In this document: piece by piece, positions 44,693 through 53,524 of the stretch
How the letters are laid out: each line of letters starts with the position of its first letter
How positions within the stretch are numbered: the first letter of the stretch is position 1
Origin: Cedecea neteri NBRC 105707 = ATCC 33855
GTDB taxonomy: Bacteria > Pseudomonadota > Gammaproteobacteria > Enterobacterales > Enterobacteriaceae
Reading direction: 5' to 3'
Assembly: GCF_001571265.1 (NCBI RefSeq)
Contig: NZ_BCTL01000006.1
Coordinates: 1-64,000 of the forward strand
Length of the DNA stretch: 64,000 nt
The notes under the pieces: model-generated
Databases searched by the model: none
What the model was told of the DNA's origin: nothing
The model's input: only the letters and a program-made list of their open reading frames with translations
Program-made: the position numbers and the translations under genes

Positions 44693-44768
44693 ATCCCGGA
44701 TTCTCTGTAGTGACGGAAAGCCTGGTAACTGTCCCGTCTGTATTGCTCACAAATAATGAATATAAATT

Positions 44769-44852
44769 CCCTCTCCCCTGAGGGGAGAGGGTTAGGGTGT
44801 GGGGGGAAATTAAAACACCCTCACCCCGGCCCTCTCCCTCAAGGGAGAGGGG
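44769..44852. repeat. Paired palindromic repeat (REP/BIME-like) between dppA and dppB
   Basis: Two palindromes, CCCTCTCCCC-TGA-GGGGAGAGGG near 44769-44791 and CCCTCTCCC-TCAA-GGGAGAGGG near 44830-44851, face each other across GGTGTGGGG ... CACCCTCACCCC, making one 84-base structure that can fold on itself. This is the look of an intercistronic REP pair. Placed after the binding-protein gene it would protect the dppA message and reduce dppBCDF expression. Confidence 0.8.
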
Positions 44853-44865
44853 GGATCTCTACTTA

Positions 44866-46473
44866 TTATTCGACGGACACGTTTTCGAAGTGGTGTTTGC
44901 CCAGTGGATCAACCACGTAGCCTTTAACTTCTTTACGTACTGGCTCGAACACGGTGGAGTGAGCGATGATCAGCGCTGGTGCCTGATCGTGCATCACAAC
45001 CTGAGCCTGTTTGTACAGTTCAACACGTTTGTTATGGTCGTCGGTGGCGCGAGCCGGCTGAATCAGATCTTCAAACGGCTTGTAGCACCAGCGAGAGTAG
45101 TTGGAACCGTCTTTCGCCGCGGCGCAGCTGAACAGGGTCGCGAAGAAGTTATCCGGATCCCCATTGTCGCCGGTCCAGCCCATCATCACGGCCTGGTGTT
45201 CACCCGCTTTAGCACGCTTCAGGTACTCGCCCCACTCGTAGGTCACGATTTTGGCGGTCACGCCGACTTTCGCCCAGTCAGCCTGAATCATCTCTGCCAT
45301 GCGGCGAGCGTTCGGGTTGTATGGACGCTGTACCGGCATAGCCCACAGGTCAACGGTGAAGCCTTTATCCTGGCCCGCTTCTTTCAGTAGCGCTTTCGCT
45401 TTTTCAGGATCGTAGGTGTAGTCCTTCACGTCATCGTTGTAGCCCCACATGGTTGGTGGGATCAGGTTTTTAGCCGCGGTGCCCGCGCCCTGATAAACGG
45501 CTTTGATGATCGCTTCTTTGTTCACCGCGTAGGTCAGCGCCTGACGCACTTTCACGTCATCAAACGGTTTCTTCTCGGTGTTGAAGGAGAGGTAACCCAC
45601 GTTCAGGCCAGCCTGTTCCATCAGATTGATGTTCTTGTCTTCTTTCATGCGGGCGATGTCGGCCGGGTTCGGGAACGGCATCACCTGACATTCGTTTTTC
45701 TGCAGCTTGGCGTAACGTACGGAAGCGTCTGGGGTGATGGAGAAGACCAGGCGATCGATCTTCGGCTTGGTGCCCCAGTAGCCTTCGAAGGCTTTATACA
45801 GAATACGGGAGTCTTTCTGGTACTGCAGCAGTTGGAATGGACCGGTACCGATTGGGTTCAGGTCGGTTTTTTCCGGGGTGCCGGCTTTCATCATGTTGTC
45901 GGCATATTCTTTAGAAAGAATAGAGGCGAAGTCCATGGCCATGTCCGCGAGGAACGGCGCTTCTGGACGAGCCAGCACGAACTGCACGGTGTTGTCGTCG
46001 ACTTTCTTGATGTCGGTGATCAGGTCAGGCAGGCCCATACCTTCGAAGTATTCGTAGCTGCCGCCAGAGACTTTGTGATACGGGTTATCTTTGTTTTTCT
46101 GACGGTCAAAGGAGAATACAACGTCGTCGGCGTTAAAATCACGAGTCGGTTTGAAGTCTTTATTATCCTGCCACTTCACGCCCTTACGCAGGTGGAAGGT
46201 GTAGGTTTTGCCGTCCGGGCTAACGTCCCATTTCTCAGCCAGACCTGGGATGATTTCGGTGGTGCCGGTTTTGAATTCTACCAGACGGTTATAAATCGGT
46301 ACGGAGCTGGCATCGTAAGTTGTGCCGGAAGTGAACAGCTGTGGGTTAAAGCCCTCTGGGGAACCTTCTGAACAGTAAACCAGGGTTTTGGCTTGTACGC
46401 TTGCTGCAACGGTCATGGCAACCAGGCTCAGACCAAATTTCAGCATCCCTGACTTCTTCAAGGAAATACTCAT
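44866..46473 (-). CDS. dppA: Dipeptide-binding protein DppA
   Basis: The periplasmic dipeptide (and haem) binding protein, 535 residues as in E. coli, also the chemotactic dipeptide receptor partner of Tap where Tap exists. Signal peptide SISLKKSGMLKFGLSLVAMT through ASVQA, then KTLVYCSEGSPEGFNPQLFTSGTTYDA; SBP_bac_5 family throughout, ending GKHHFENVSVE. The frame opens 42 codons further upstream, but GGAGCAGAATA before the ATG at 46473 and the signal peptide fix the start. First gene of dppABCDF; a C/A-rich leader implies GcvB control. Confidence 0.98.
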   Translation of the reverse strand: MSISLKKSGMLKFGLSLVAMTVAASVQAKTLVYCSEGSPEGFNPQLFTSGTTYDASSVPIYNRLVEFKTGTTEIIPGLAEKWDVSPDGKTYTFHLRKGVKWQDNKDFKPTRDFNADDVVFSFDRQKNKDNPYHKVSGGSYEYFEGMGLPDLITDIKKVDDNTVQFVLARPEAPFLADMAMDFASILSKEYADNMMKAGTPEKTDLNPIGTGPFQLLQYQKDSRILYKAFEGYWGTKPKIDRLVFSITPDASVRYAKLQKNECQVMPFPNPADIARMKEDKNINLMEQAGLNVGYLSFNTEKKPFDDVKVRQALTYAVNKEAIIKAVYQGAGTAAKNLIPPTMWGYNDDVKDYTYDPEKAKALLKEAGQDKGFTVDLWAMPVQRPYNPNARRMAEMIQADWAKVGVTAKIVTYEWGEYLKRAKAGEHQAVMMGWTGDNGDPDNFFATLFSCAAAKDGSNYSRWCYKPFEDLIQPARATDDHNKRVELYKQAQVVMHDQAPALIIAHSTVFEPVRKEVKGYVVDPLGKHHFENVSVE

Positions 46474-46480
46474 TATTCTG

Positions 46481-46510
46481 CTCCAATTATGTGTCGTGTT
46501 GTGTTTTGTA
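46481..46510 (-). promoter_or_regulatory. Probable GcvB sRNA target in the dppA leader
   Basis: The 40 bases before dppA read, on the minus strand, ACAAAACACAACACGACACA and then AATTGGAG, a CA-rich tract that ends at the ribosome site. GcvB uses a GU-rich seed to bind exactly such CA tracts in E. coli and Salmonella dppA. The gcvB gene itself is not in the window. Confidence 0.6.
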
Positions 46511-47036
46511 ACCGTCTGACCATTGTTATTTGTGGGTGGTCGGTACGGTGTGCCCGGAGGCGATGGTGAGGCTAGCAGTTCCTTTCGCGAGTCATGCATG
46601 GAGGTAGCACAGACGGTCCGTAAATAGCCCCTCTCGTCCTACAATCTGTCAACAGATTAAGGAAACGTCAATACAGGTCACGGGGATTTACAAGCAAGGT
46701 GAGATTCGGTGGGCAAAGATTAAAAAAACCTTCCGGGGACATTTCCAGCAGGGAAATTTATGCTACAGGCTTGTTACCAGAATATTGCACTGCTTAATTT
46801 GCAACCTATAGCGAGAACCGATTGTCCGGAATAGGTAAAATTTTGTGTTAAATGATGAATTGTTGCACGATTTATTTTGTGATCTGCATCGCTCACAGCG
46901 GAAAATGCTGTCCCTCATCATAAGCGGCCGCGCAAAAAACCACGCTTTTCCATAACCAAATACGATGAATTAATGTGGCCTGGCAGAAGCAAAAATGGCA
47001 GATCATGATGCGAATAAACGGCGGGGCTAAAAAGAG
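46511..47036. promoter_or_regulatory. dppA upstream region
   Basis: About 530 bases without a gene. On the minus strand TTGACA (46647-46652) and TATTTA (46621-46626) could be the dppA promoter, though their 20-base gap is too long for a strong call. A CRP-like half-good dyad TGTGA-N6-TCGCT lies at 46878-46893. E. coli has the proK tRNA gene near here; I searched for it by eye and found none. Confidence 0.35.
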
Positions 47037-47064
47037 AAAAACACCCCGCGATACGGAGTGTTTT
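47037..47064. terminator. eptB terminator
   Basis: AAAACACCCCG / CGGAGTGTTTT hairpin (one mismatch, 5-base loop) flanked by A-rich and T-rich ends, 47 bases beyond the eptB stop. Confidence 0.8.
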
Positions 47065-47110
47065 ATTTCAAGTCGGGCATTCTATGCCAATGTTGGATGC
47101 GGTCAGAATA

Positions 47111-48793
47111 TTAATTCATGTCTTTATCCGGCACGTGGCACCAGTTGTTATTCTGATTAATTCCACCGTTGGGCGAGGTGTAGCCCAGGCAGCCAAGGAT
47201 GGTGTCAAACAGCTCAACGTGGCGATGCGGCACCTTCATTTTTGCCTGCTCTTGCATATGCTTAAAGGCGTCGGCAGCCGTTGGATTTTCCAGGTACTTA
47301 TCCGATGCCCAAACCAGCAGTGGGACGCGGAATTGTTCCGGCGGTGCCATTTTTCTCGGTGTGCCGTGCAGGTGCATGGAATCGCTGATGGATTCACCGT
47401 GGTCAGCGGCATAGAAGACAATCGCCTTCTTATCGCGAAGCTGGTCGAACACGCTGTCTATCATCGTATCGACATAAAGCACCGAATTATCAAAGGCGTT
47501 AATCAGCATCTCCTTTGAACAGCCTTTGCCAATATCGATGCATTCTGGTGTCCATTTCGCAAAGCTGCGCGGGTAGCGCTGGGCGTAGGAGAAGTGGGAG
47601 CCTTTGGTATGCAGAATTATCAGATGTTTGCCGTCAGGATTCTGCTCGAGAGATTGCTTCATCTCGTCAATCAGCAGCATGTCGTCCACGGTTTTACCGC
47701 GGTTGCGGGGTTCAGCGGCGATTTGTTCGCGGAAGGCCAGGGTATCCGGCATGGCGTTTTTGTAGAACCAAATTTCGCTCTGCATAGCGTAAAGGTCGGA
47801 ACTAAACCCCAGCTGTTTTAATACCGCGAAGATGTTTTGTTCCTTCAGCGTACGCTGAGGGTTATCTTCTGCCCCGCCTTCGCGGACGAACATACAGCGC
47901 AGCGAGAGTTTGGTGGCGGTGTCGCAAGACTCCCCGCGGAAGGCGACCAGGTTTTTCTCTTTGGCGAGGTTTGGCGTGGTGTCACGGTCATAGCCAAATA
48001 TTCCCATATGATCCCAGCGCGTGGTTTCGCCAATAATAAACACCACATAAGTATCATTCATGCCTGGAGGCGTAACGTAGGTGAACTTTTTCGTGGGGTT
48101 CATCAGCGCGCCGTTGCCGGTGGATTCGTCGGCGTTCGCCCAGGCAAAAAGCCCCAGGGAAGAGACCCAGTTGACCGGCACATAAGAGCTGGCTACCACG
48201 CCGCCGTAACTTGCCATATCCGTCGTCGACCCCTGCTCATCGTCGGACTGCATTTCCCCCAGCATTCGCAGCGGCGCCCAAACCAGCAGCCCCGCACAGA
48301 GAAGGATGGCGATGTTTTTGATGCGTTGACCCGGGGTTTTCAACTGCTGAAGCAACGTGTCTTGCGATCTGTTTACCCAGATAAGGAAAAGCGGGATAGC
48401 GCTGACCAGAACCATCCAGATCGCAAAGTGGTAGCCTACAACTTCTTTAGAGAGGTCGATATCCGTAGTCATCACCGAGGCAATGATGCCGTAGCCGATG
48501 ACCACGTTGAAGAAGGTCATATAGTAGCTGGCGGCCACGGAACACAGCACCACGAAGGAGGCCAGCACTCGCCAGAGATGACGGCCAAAAATCGACAGCA
48601 GGCGTAACAGGAAAAATGTTACCAGCAGGCAGGCAAAAAACTCGGCAGCTGCGGCCATGCCTTTCCAGGCGATGAAGACCTGGGCGCGGCTATCAAAACG
48701 TTGGTAGAAAACAGAGATATTCAAAAACCAGCCGATGTATACCCCCAGCAAAAGACACAGTTTTTGCTGAGAGAGTGTTTTTATGTAATTCAT
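47111..48793 (-). CDS. eptB: Kdo2-lipid A phosphoethanolamine 7''-transferase EptB
   Basis: A 560-residue inner-membrane enzyme that adds phosphoethanolamine to the outer Kdo of lipopolysaccharide. Five N-terminal membrane helices (about residues 10-180) precede a periplasmic alkaline-phosphatase-fold domain with IIGETTRWDHMGIFGYDRDTTP (nucleophile Thr in GETTR), SCDTATKLSLRCMF and FYAADHGES. It is near in length to E. coli EptB and lies next to dpp as there. It is monocistronic between two terminators. Confidence 0.94.
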   Translation of the reverse strand: MNYIKTLSQQKLCLLLGVYIGWFLNISVFYQRFDSRAQVFIAWKGMAAAAEFFACLLVTFFLLRLLSIFGRHLWRVLASFVVLCSVAASYYMTFFNVVIGYGIIASVMTTDIDLSKEVVGYHFAIWMVLVSAIPLFLIWVNRSQDTLLQQLKTPGQRIKNIAILLCAGLLVWAPLRMLGEMQSDDEQGSTTDMASYGGVVASSYVPVNWVSSLGLFAWANADESTGNGALMNPTKKFTYVTPPGMNDTYVVFIIGETTRWDHMGIFGYDRDTTPNLAKEKNLVAFRGESCDTATKLSLRCMFVREGGAEDNPQRTLKEQNIFAVLKQLGFSSDLYAMQSEIWFYKNAMPDTLAFREQIAAEPRNRGKTVDDMLLIDEMKQSLEQNPDGKHLIILHTKGSHFSYAQRYPRSFAKWTPECIDIGKGCSKEMLINAFDNSVLYVDTMIDSVFDQLRDKKAIVFYAADHGESISDSMHLHGTPRKMAPPEQFRVPLLVWASDKYLENPTAADAFKHMQEQAKMKVPHRHVELFDTILGCLGYTSPNGGINQNNNWCHVPDKDMN

Positions 48794-48927
48794 TCAGGCA
48801 TCCAGGCGATATAAAAAAATGAGCGCTATTCAGACCGTAGAGTAGCCAGCTAGTTCTGAATAGCGTGTGAAACGAAGAGGATTCCTGGCGATGCATCAAA
48901 ATTCGAAGGGCATGGCCGTTTTTTAAC

Positions 48928-48962
48928 AAAAAAGACCCCGTATTAGGGCGGGGTCTTTTTTT
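48928..48962. terminator. Strong bidirectional terminator upstream of eptB
   Basis: AAAAAAGACCCCG / CGGGGTCTTTTTT stem with an 8-base loop; A-run on one side and T-run on the other, ending transcription of the leftward sulfatase gene before eptB. Confidence 0.9.
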
Positions 48963-48981
48963 GATCTGCTAGCAAAGAGGA

Positions 48982-50658
48982 TCAGGGCTTCGATGCCGCT
49001 TGCAGTTCATCGTAGACATAATGCCGGTAACTATTAAACAGCGTTGTGTCCGGGCAATCATTCAGTCTGCCCTGGCATAAATGGCGCATATCGATATTGG
49101 CCTGATAGAACGGTGACACTTTTAGCTGAGCCTGTTCGAGTAACATTCCACCAAGGAAGGCGATATCGGTGATGGAGCCGAGGTCCGCCACCGGTGGCGC
49201 GTTATAATTGTCACGCAGGCTAAATTGCGTGAGGAGGGACGGTTTTTTCTGCGCAGTGGCGTAGCCGTTTTCCCAGCCTATGCCGGGCTGGTGATCGCCA
49301 AAGTACATAAACATGGTTGGCCGTTGGCGCCGATCAACGAACTGGAAGAAGTCGGCCAGCGCAGTTTCGGAGTTTTTAATCTTCTCGACATAATGGCTAA
49401 ATTTACCGGCTGAATCTTCATTTTTCACGACTGAAGCCAGCTGGTAATCATCAGAATGCCCTGCGTCATAGGGGCCGTGCTCGTACATCGTTAACGCATA
49501 AACAAACACGGGCTTATCGGTATGGCCGGCAAGGATCTTTTTCACATAGCCCAGGACGTCACCGGTCGTGATGTGCCAAAGGTTGTCCGACAAATCACCT
49601 GGGTAGCCCAACTCCTGCGGCTGAATGATTTTATCCACGCCCATCATGGTATAGGCGTGACCGGCGTTATAGGCCGATTTGTTGAATGGCGTCAGCACAA
49701 CGGTGTAGTAGCCGTTATTTTTCATCTGCTTAAACAGGCTGTCATTGACGTGATCGATAGCTGAATAAAAGACGGAGCTTTTCAGCGCCCCAAAATCATC
49801 GCTACGCATTCCAGTTAAGACCGCGAATTCAGACAGCCAGGTGCCTCCGCCGAAGGTTTGCACGCGCATCGGTGTGTGGGCTTTTACCTTGCTGTCCTGC
49901 TCAAACATAGAAAAATGTGGCAGTAATTTAGGGTCAGGCACCTTATACAGGCGCGGATCCACCGTCGATTCCTGCAGCAGCAGAACGATATCAGGTTTCA
50001 CGCTTGCTGATGCGGCGGTTTTGTTATTCAGCGCCGCCGCGCGAGAAGCAAATTCCAGCGACGTTGCCTGTGGGAACGTTGGTGCGTCGTACTGGGTCTG
50101 AATGCCGGATAACGCCAGGTTCGACAGTACGCCGGTACCGCCAGGCAGCATAGTGACCCAGTTGCGCTGATTCTTCAGTACGCTGTGGCTAAGCAGTGAC
50201 GCCGAACCCAGCATCACGCCGAGGGCTATCAGCGGGGCGAGCATCCCTCTGCGGCGCGGCGCTGTGCGCCAACTGATGATAATCGTCAGGATAAGCAGGG
50301 TTATCATCGCCGCAACCGCGATCCCGGCAGAGGGATAATGCAGCAGCGTGCTCGCATTGGACGGATCGGCCATCAAGTAAAAATCGCTAAACAGCAGCTG
50401 GTCTTTGTAATAGTGGACCTTAAGCTGGTTACAAAATTGCAGCAGAATCACCAGCAGGCTGCTGGTACCCACGGCAAAAATGACTCTGGCGGAGAGTAAA
50501 TAAAGCAATCCGCATGCAAAAATGAAGACACTAGCAGCGATAACAACGGGGTAGATATCACGCGGCGAGTTACCCGCAATGATGATCAGGGCTGCAATAA
50601 ATAGCAATGAGACATAAATGTATGTCCAGAGCGATTTCCGGCTGGTTTTTTGTACCAT
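48982..50658 (-). CDS. LTA-synthase-like membrane sulfatase-family protein
   Basis: A 558-residue inner-membrane protein with about five N-terminal membrane helices (within residues 11-160) and a periplasmic sulfatase/alkaline-phosphatase-fold domain. Active-site landmarks are E230 in IVLLLQESTVD, T273 in TFGGGTWLSEFAVLTGM (the likely nucleophile) and the metal motif FGDHQPGIGW. This is the layout of lipoteichoic acid synthase and of OpgB, which transfer glycerol-phosphate from phospholipids, and of EptB-type phosphoethanolamine transferases. The acceptor is unknown; a periplasmic glycan or lipopolysaccharide is plausible. It stands alone between eptB and yhjX, where E. coli has no such gene. 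Starts at an ATG read as VQKTSRKSLW. Confidence 0.75.
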   Translation of the reverse strand: MVQKTSRKSLWTYIYVSLLFIAALIIIAGNSPRDIYPVVIAASVFIFACGLLYLLSARVIFAVGTSSLLVILLQFCNQLKVHYYKDQLLFSDFYLMADPSNASTLLHYPSAGIAVAAMITLLILTIIISWRTAPRRRGMLAPLIALGVMLGSASLLSHSVLKNQRNWVTMLPGGTGVLSNLALSGIQTQYDAPTFPQATSLEFASRAAALNNKTAASASVKPDIVLLLQESTVDPRLYKVPDPKLLPHFSMFEQDSKVKAHTPMRVQTFGGGTWLSEFAVLTGMRSDDFGALKSSVFYSAIDHVNDSLFKQMKNNGYYTVVLTPFNKSAYNAGHAYTMMGVDKIIQPQELGYPGDLSDNLWHITTGDVLGYVKKILAGHTDKPVFVYALTMYEHGPYDAGHSDDYQLASVVKNEDSAGKFSHYVEKIKNSETALADFFQFVDRRQRPTMFMYFGDHQPGIGWENGYATAQKKPSLLTQFSLRDNYNAPPVADLGSITDIAFLGGMLLEQAQLKVSPFYQANIDMRHLCQGRLNDCPDTTLFNSYRHYVYDELQAASKP

Positions 50659-50933
50659 GATGCTCGTTTTCTCTGTGGAACTGTTCTGGATAGCGAATGC
50701 TGTCTTAGGAAAGACATCCCTCTGCTGGCCTGACGAGTGAAAAGAGGATAAGGCGATGAGAAGGGAGATTTATCCTGGCCGGGATAATACAGCTTGTGGC
50801 GAAAAAGTCTTGCCAAAGACTGTTATTTCATTGCTGAGATTGTGTTTTTATTTGAACAGAGTAAGCGAGGTGATGATGGGTTACGCCAAAGCCGCCCTAT
50901 TTGGCGGCCTTAACGTGGGTATTGCGAAGACTA
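50659..50933. other. Gap between the sulfatase gene and yhjX
   Basis: 275 bases holding the sulfatase-gene promoter and, at 50891-50908, a short GCCGCC / GGCGGC hairpin followed on the minus strand by only three Ts, perhaps a weak yhjX terminator. No ORF of note. Confidence 0.4.
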
Positions 50934-52142
50934 TCAGGCGTGGGCGTGTTTGTGACTGAGTACGGCACGTACCGGCTGACGAATGGTGGTGGAAATCGCC
51001 AGGGATAGAATCAGCAGGGCGAAGATAACGCAGAAGGTGACGTAGAAGCCGCCGAACAGCGAGGCGATGATGGAGCCGCAGATGCTGCCGATCCCAAAGC
51101 CCAGGTAAATCACGCCGTAGTTTTTGGTCAGGTTGTTCAGGCCAAAGAATTCGCTGACCAGCGAAGGATAAACGGTGATGGTGCCGCCAAAGTTAAAGGC
51201 AACGCAGGCGATGGCCGCAAAGAACGTCATTTCGTTCAGCGGGGCAAACAGCAGGGCCGCCATACCGACCAGAGAAATCACCTGGCCAATCGTGATAACG
51301 CGAATACGGGCGATTTTATCGGACAGAATACCGAGGATAAGGCGGCCGCTCAGGTTAGCAATCGAGATAACGGTAACCGCGTTGGCGGCGGACATCGCAT
51401 CCAGGTGCACCATGCCCTGCGCGATATCTTTTGCTACGCCGATGACGTACAGGCCGCTCATGCAGGCGGTGAGGAACATCAATGCCAGCATCCAGTACTG
51501 TGGCTGACGCATAGACTCTGCCAGGGTGAAGTCTGTTTTCGCTGCGCCGTTTGCGGTTTTGGTTTCCTGCAGCGGAGCGTCTTTCATCATGGTGGCGCCA
51601 AACAGCACCATCACCATCGCCAGTCCACCCCAAATCATAAAGGTGTTTTCCAGACCGTAGGCCGCCAGCAAATGGGTATCGATGTATTTAAAACCGAGGC
51701 TACCGAGGCCATAGGCGCCAATAGAAAAGGCAGAAATCAGGCCCTTACGTTCCGGGAACCACTTCACGCAGTTAGACAGCGTTAGCAGGTAACCTGCACC
51801 GTCGGCCAGGCCAACCAGGACGCCAGCCGTGAGCCACAGCATCATCAGGTTATTGGCATGTGCGGTGAAGAACAGCCCGGCACCGAGCAGCACGCCCGCC
51901 GCCATGGTGACCTTACGCACGCCAAAGCGGTCCTGCAGTTTGCCCGCTACGGAAGAAGAGATGGCGAGGCCCAGACTCAGCAGCCCGAAGGAGAAAGCGA
52001 CCTGGCTGATTGGCGCATCCAGCTTCTGTGACAACGCGCTGTTAAACAGGCTCCAGGTATAAACGGATCCCAGCGCGAACTGAGTAATGATGGTCCCGAT
52101 GAGGGTTAACCAGCGAGTACGGTTGTAGGTGGCAGTGTTCAT
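50934..52142 (-). CDS. yhjX: Pyruvate-responsive MFS transporter YhjX
   Basis: A 402-residue major facilitator of the oxalate/formate antiporter-like branch, same length as E. coli YhjX. It begins YNRTRWLTLIGTIITQFALGSVYTWSLFN, the family signature, with twelve membrane helices. In E. coli yhjX is strongly induced by the YpdA/YpdB two-component system in response to external pyruvate and is thought to move pyruvate; the matching YpdB site is present upstream here. Monocistronic. Confidence 0.95.
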   Translation of the reverse strand: MNTATYNRTRWLTLIGTIITQFALGSVYTWSLFNSALSQKLDAPISQVAFSFGLLSLGLAISSSVAGKLQDRFGVRKVTMAAGVLLGAGLFFTAHANNLMMLWLTAGVLVGLADGAGYLLTLSNCVKWFPERKGLISAFSIGAYGLGSLGFKYIDTHLLAAYGLENTFMIWGGLAMVMVLFGATMMKDAPLQETKTANGAAKTDFTLAESMRQPQYWMLALMFLTACMSGLYVIGVAKDIAQGMVHLDAMSAANAVTVISIANLSGRLILGILSDKIARIRVITIGQVISLVGMAALLFAPLNEMTFFAAIACVAFNFGGTITVYPSLVSEFFGLNNLTKNYGVIYLGFGIGSICGSIIASLFGGFYVTFCVIFALLILSLAISTTIRQPVRAVLSHKHAHA

Positions 52143-52221
52143 GGCAGATGTCCTGCGAATCTAAGGGAAGTTATCTGCCGCCTACGATAGCGAAGCGCCG
52201 TTTATTCCAGGAAAAAACGGC

Positions 52222-52252
52222 ATGAAATGCATGAAGAACGGAATGAAATGCC
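52222..52252 (-). promoter_or_regulatory. YpdB (PyrR) tandem binding site for yhjX
   Basis: On the minus strand GGCATTTCAT (52243-52252) is followed after exactly 11 bases by TGCATTTCAT (52222-52231). The YpdB motif known from E. coli yhjX is GGCATTTCAT-N11-GGCATTTCAT; only one base differs. It lies 80-110 bases before the yhjX start. Confidence 0.85.
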
Positions 52253-52502
52253 TCTCAGACGGTATGAACGGCCTTCACGCTGCACTTTATATTCTGTTGG
52301 TTAGTGCTCGCTATCATTGTGGTGTGCGTCTTTGCTGTATATCAAATGTTAAATCATAAATGAGACATAGTTAACATTTTGCAAATTTACCGGTATTAAC
52401 AACCCTTTCTTTGATCTCATACAGGGTTGCGAAATGCCCCGTATTCACTATTGTCAGATCGTAAAATTTGCCCACGCTTGGCAGGTAATCAGGGAGAGCA
52501 AA

Positions 52503-53066
52503 ATGGAACGTTGTGGCTGGGTCACTCAGGATCCGCTGTATCTGGAGTATCACGACAAAGAATGGGGCGTGCCGGTCACCGACGGGCAGAAGCTCTTTGA
52601 GATGATTTGTCTGGAAGGCCAGCAGGCCGGGCTGTCGTGGATAACCGTGTTGAAAAAACGCGAAAATTACCGCCGGCGTTTCAGGAATTTTGACCCTTAT
52701 GCCGTGGCGCTGATTCAGCCGGAAGAGGTGGATGAGCTGATGCAGGACGCCGGGATTATCCGCCACCGAGGGAAAATTGAGGCCATTATCAATAACGCCA
52801 AAGCCTTTCTGGCGATGGAGGCCAACGGTGAGAAATTCCCCGAGTTCGTCTGGGCCTTTGTGGAGCATAAACCGCAGGTGTCGCATGCCGCTTCACTCAG
52901 CGAAGTTCCCGCCTTTACGCCGACGTCAGATGCGCTGTCTAAGGCACTCAAGAAACGCGGATTTAAGTTTGTGGGGTCGACAATCTGCTATTCGTTTATG
53001 CAGGCCTGCGGTCTGGTCAATGACCATGTGACGGGCTGCTTCTGCCACCCAGATTTTCGCCAATGA
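52503..53066 (+). CDS. tag: DNA-3-methyladenine glycosylase I
   Basis: A 187-residue base-excision repair enzyme removing 3-methyladenine, same length as E. coli Tag. It begins ERCGWVTQDPLYLEYHDKEWGVP, with the glycosylase helix region EGQQAGLSWITVLKKRENYRR and the zinc-binding residues including the C-terminal CGLVNDHVTGCFCHP. The frame opens at 52434, but GGGAGAG before the ATG at 52503 and the conserved N-terminus fix the start. The stop overlaps yiaC (ATGA). Confidence 0.97.
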   Translation: MERCGWVTQDPLYLEYHDKEWGVPVTDGQKLFEMICLEGQQAGLSWITVLKKRENYRRRFRNFDPYAVALIQPEEVDELMQDAGIIRHRGKIEAIINNAKAFLAMEANGEKFPEFVWAFVEHKPQVSHAASLSEVPAFTPTSDALSKALKKRGFKFVGSTICYSFMQACGLVNDHVTGCFCHPDFRQ

Positions 53067-53524
53067 TCCAGCCGTTTAACGTTGGGGAGATGGATGTGCT
53101 GATGGCGCTCTGGCTTGAAAGTACCATCGGCGGCCATCCGTTTATCCCGGAAAGCTACTGGTACGATAGCCTGAACCTGGTGCGTAATGTCTATATCCCT
53201 CAGTCAAAAACGTGGGTTTATCTCCACCAGCAAAAAATGGTGGGGTTTATCAGCGTGATGGATCGGCAGTTTATCGGCGCGTTGTTTGTGTCCCCTTCTT
53301 TTACCGGGCAAGGGGTCGGCGGTGAACTGCTGGAGAAGGTGAAAGCGGAATACCCGGCCTTAAGTCTCGAGGTGTATCAGAAAAACCGCCGGGCGGTGCA
53401 TTTCTATCACCGCCACGGTTTTCATATTGAAGAGGGCGCGTGGCAGGAAGAAACGCAGCACCCGACGTGGATTATGGGCTGGCAGGCGGATCAAACGCCG
53501 TCACAGCAGGTGCCGGGCCGGTAA
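53063..53524 (+). CDS. yiaC: GNAT acetyltransferase YiaC
   Basis: A 153-residue GNAT-fold N-acetyltransferase, orthologous to E. coli YiaC, which acetylates protein lysines. The acetyl-CoA site is [17 protein letters not shown] and the C-terminal signature [27 protein letters not shown] overlap with tag sets the start. Its last 18 codons lie over the end of the convergent bisC gene (53-base tail overlap), and it is several residues longer than E. coli YiaC. Confidence 0.93.
   Translation: MIQPFNVGEMDVLMALWLESTIGGHPFIPESYWYDSLNLVRNVYIPQSKTWVYLHQQKMVGFISVMDRQFIGALFVSPSFTGQGVGGELLEKVKAEYPALSLEVYQKNRRAVHFYHRHGFHIEEGAWQEETQHPTWIMGWQADQTPSQQVPGR

Noticed and set aside
46600-47110. proK tRNA gene expected upstream of dppA from the E. 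coli order
   Set aside because: I looked for the acceptor, D- and T-arm sequences of tRNA-Pro and found nothing like them; the region has only a terminator and possible regulatory sites.
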